From: JBAWZR01 sp037142915
GTDB taxonomy: Bacteria; Patescibacteriota; Minisyncoccia; Moranbacterales; UBA1568
DNA: 12,618 bases
Direction of reading: 5' to 3'
Assembly: GCA_037142915.1 (NCBI GenBank)
Contig: JBAWZR010000028.1
Coordinates: 1 to 12,618, forward strand
The position numbers and the translations under genes are program-made. Below the pieces are notes generated by a model that searched no databases, had not been told where the DNA came from, and saw nothing but the letters and a program-made list of their open reading frames with translations. Shown in pieces: positions 12,468-12,618 of this stretch (positions are counted from its first letter, which is position 1; the number at the start of each line of letters is the position of its first letter).

Positions 12468-12618
12468 ACGAAAAAGCTCCGTGGTACCACCTCGCTTCAG
12501 TTGTTGCGCCTAATCTTTTGCATACTCCATGGTGCGCGCATCAACCCTTGATTGTCGGATACTTACGGGATCCGTCCGATGGAGTCTACTCGCTTTATTC
12601 AAGCATTCTTTCCACAGC
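12431..12618 (-). promoter_or_regulatory. T-box riboswitch controlling ileS
   Basis: The minus strand contains GCGAGGTGGTACCACGG (12495-12479), a good match to the T-box core whose TGGT bulge pairs with the NCCA end of uncharged tRNA. A 7-bp helix, ACTCCAT (12585-12579) with ATGGAGT (12530-12524), encloses a further CGGAT/ATCCG hairpin and looks like Stem I. AGTA lies just before it, as in the Stem I loop E motif. Uncharged tRNA-Ile would favour the antiterminator and ileS expression. I could not place the specifier codon with confidence. The promoter, and possibly the 5' base of Stem I, are beyond the window edge. Confidence 0.9.

Noticed and set aside
1..12618. CRISPR array, transposase, prophage or defence island
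   Set aside because: No spaced direct repeats, no transposase or integrase motifs, and no phage or nuclease genes on either strand.

Overview
The window reads as chromosomal housekeeping DNA from a small-genome bacterium, most likely a member of the Candidate Phyla Radiation (Patescibacteria). This is an inference, not a search result. It rests on a short one-core EF-Ts (193 aa), a type 2 (eukaryote-like, HYGH/KMSKR) isoleucyl-tRNA synthetase, an L31 with a basic Ala/Lys tail, tRNA genes without an encoded CCA end, and compact gene packing. UGA looks like an ordinary stop: two putative genes end on it and no conserved gene contains it in frame. That argues against the UGA-recoding CPR lineages.

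Layout from left to right. Positions 1-145 hold two adjacent perfect palindromes and no gene I can name. Positions 146-2827 are a minus-strand translation block read right to left: a consensus promoter, a leader of about 140 nt, rpsB, tsf, a membrane-anchored TPR protein, then tRNA-Thr(UGU) and tRNA-Tyr(GUA). The tRNAs have their own promoter inside the end of the TPR gene. rpmE (L31) points the other way, with a possible 35-codon minus-strand ORF beside it. A strong bidirectional terminator separates rpmE from a 79-aa gene of unknown function. That gene is divergent from prfA (RF1), and their promoters interleave. A second bidirectional terminator separates prfA from the converging typA-pyk pair (BipA GTPase and pyruvate kinase, 18 bp apart).

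Positions 8117-9384 look empty at first but are dense. The typA leader has a consensus promoter, a possible attenuator, and a palindromic repeat that supplies and can hide the Shine-Dalgarno site. Upstream on the same strand are two tiny single-helix membrane protein genes (50 and 38 codons), each with a promoter and a matching GGAGTnnTGTCATG start region. Next to them, on the plus strand, is a 60-codon gene with its own promoter and terminator.

The right end is ileS on the minus strand behind a T-box leader, whose 5' part may continue past the window edge. ileS carries two in-frame palindromic repeats that add low-conservation peptide insertions.

Most genes serve translation (S2, L31, EF-Ts, RF1, BipA, IleRS, two tRNAs), with pyruvate kinase as the metabolic member. 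No prophage, CRISPR array, transposase or defence system is visible. The less ordinary content is the group of small intergenic genes and the palindromic repeats that entered coding and regulatory sequence.
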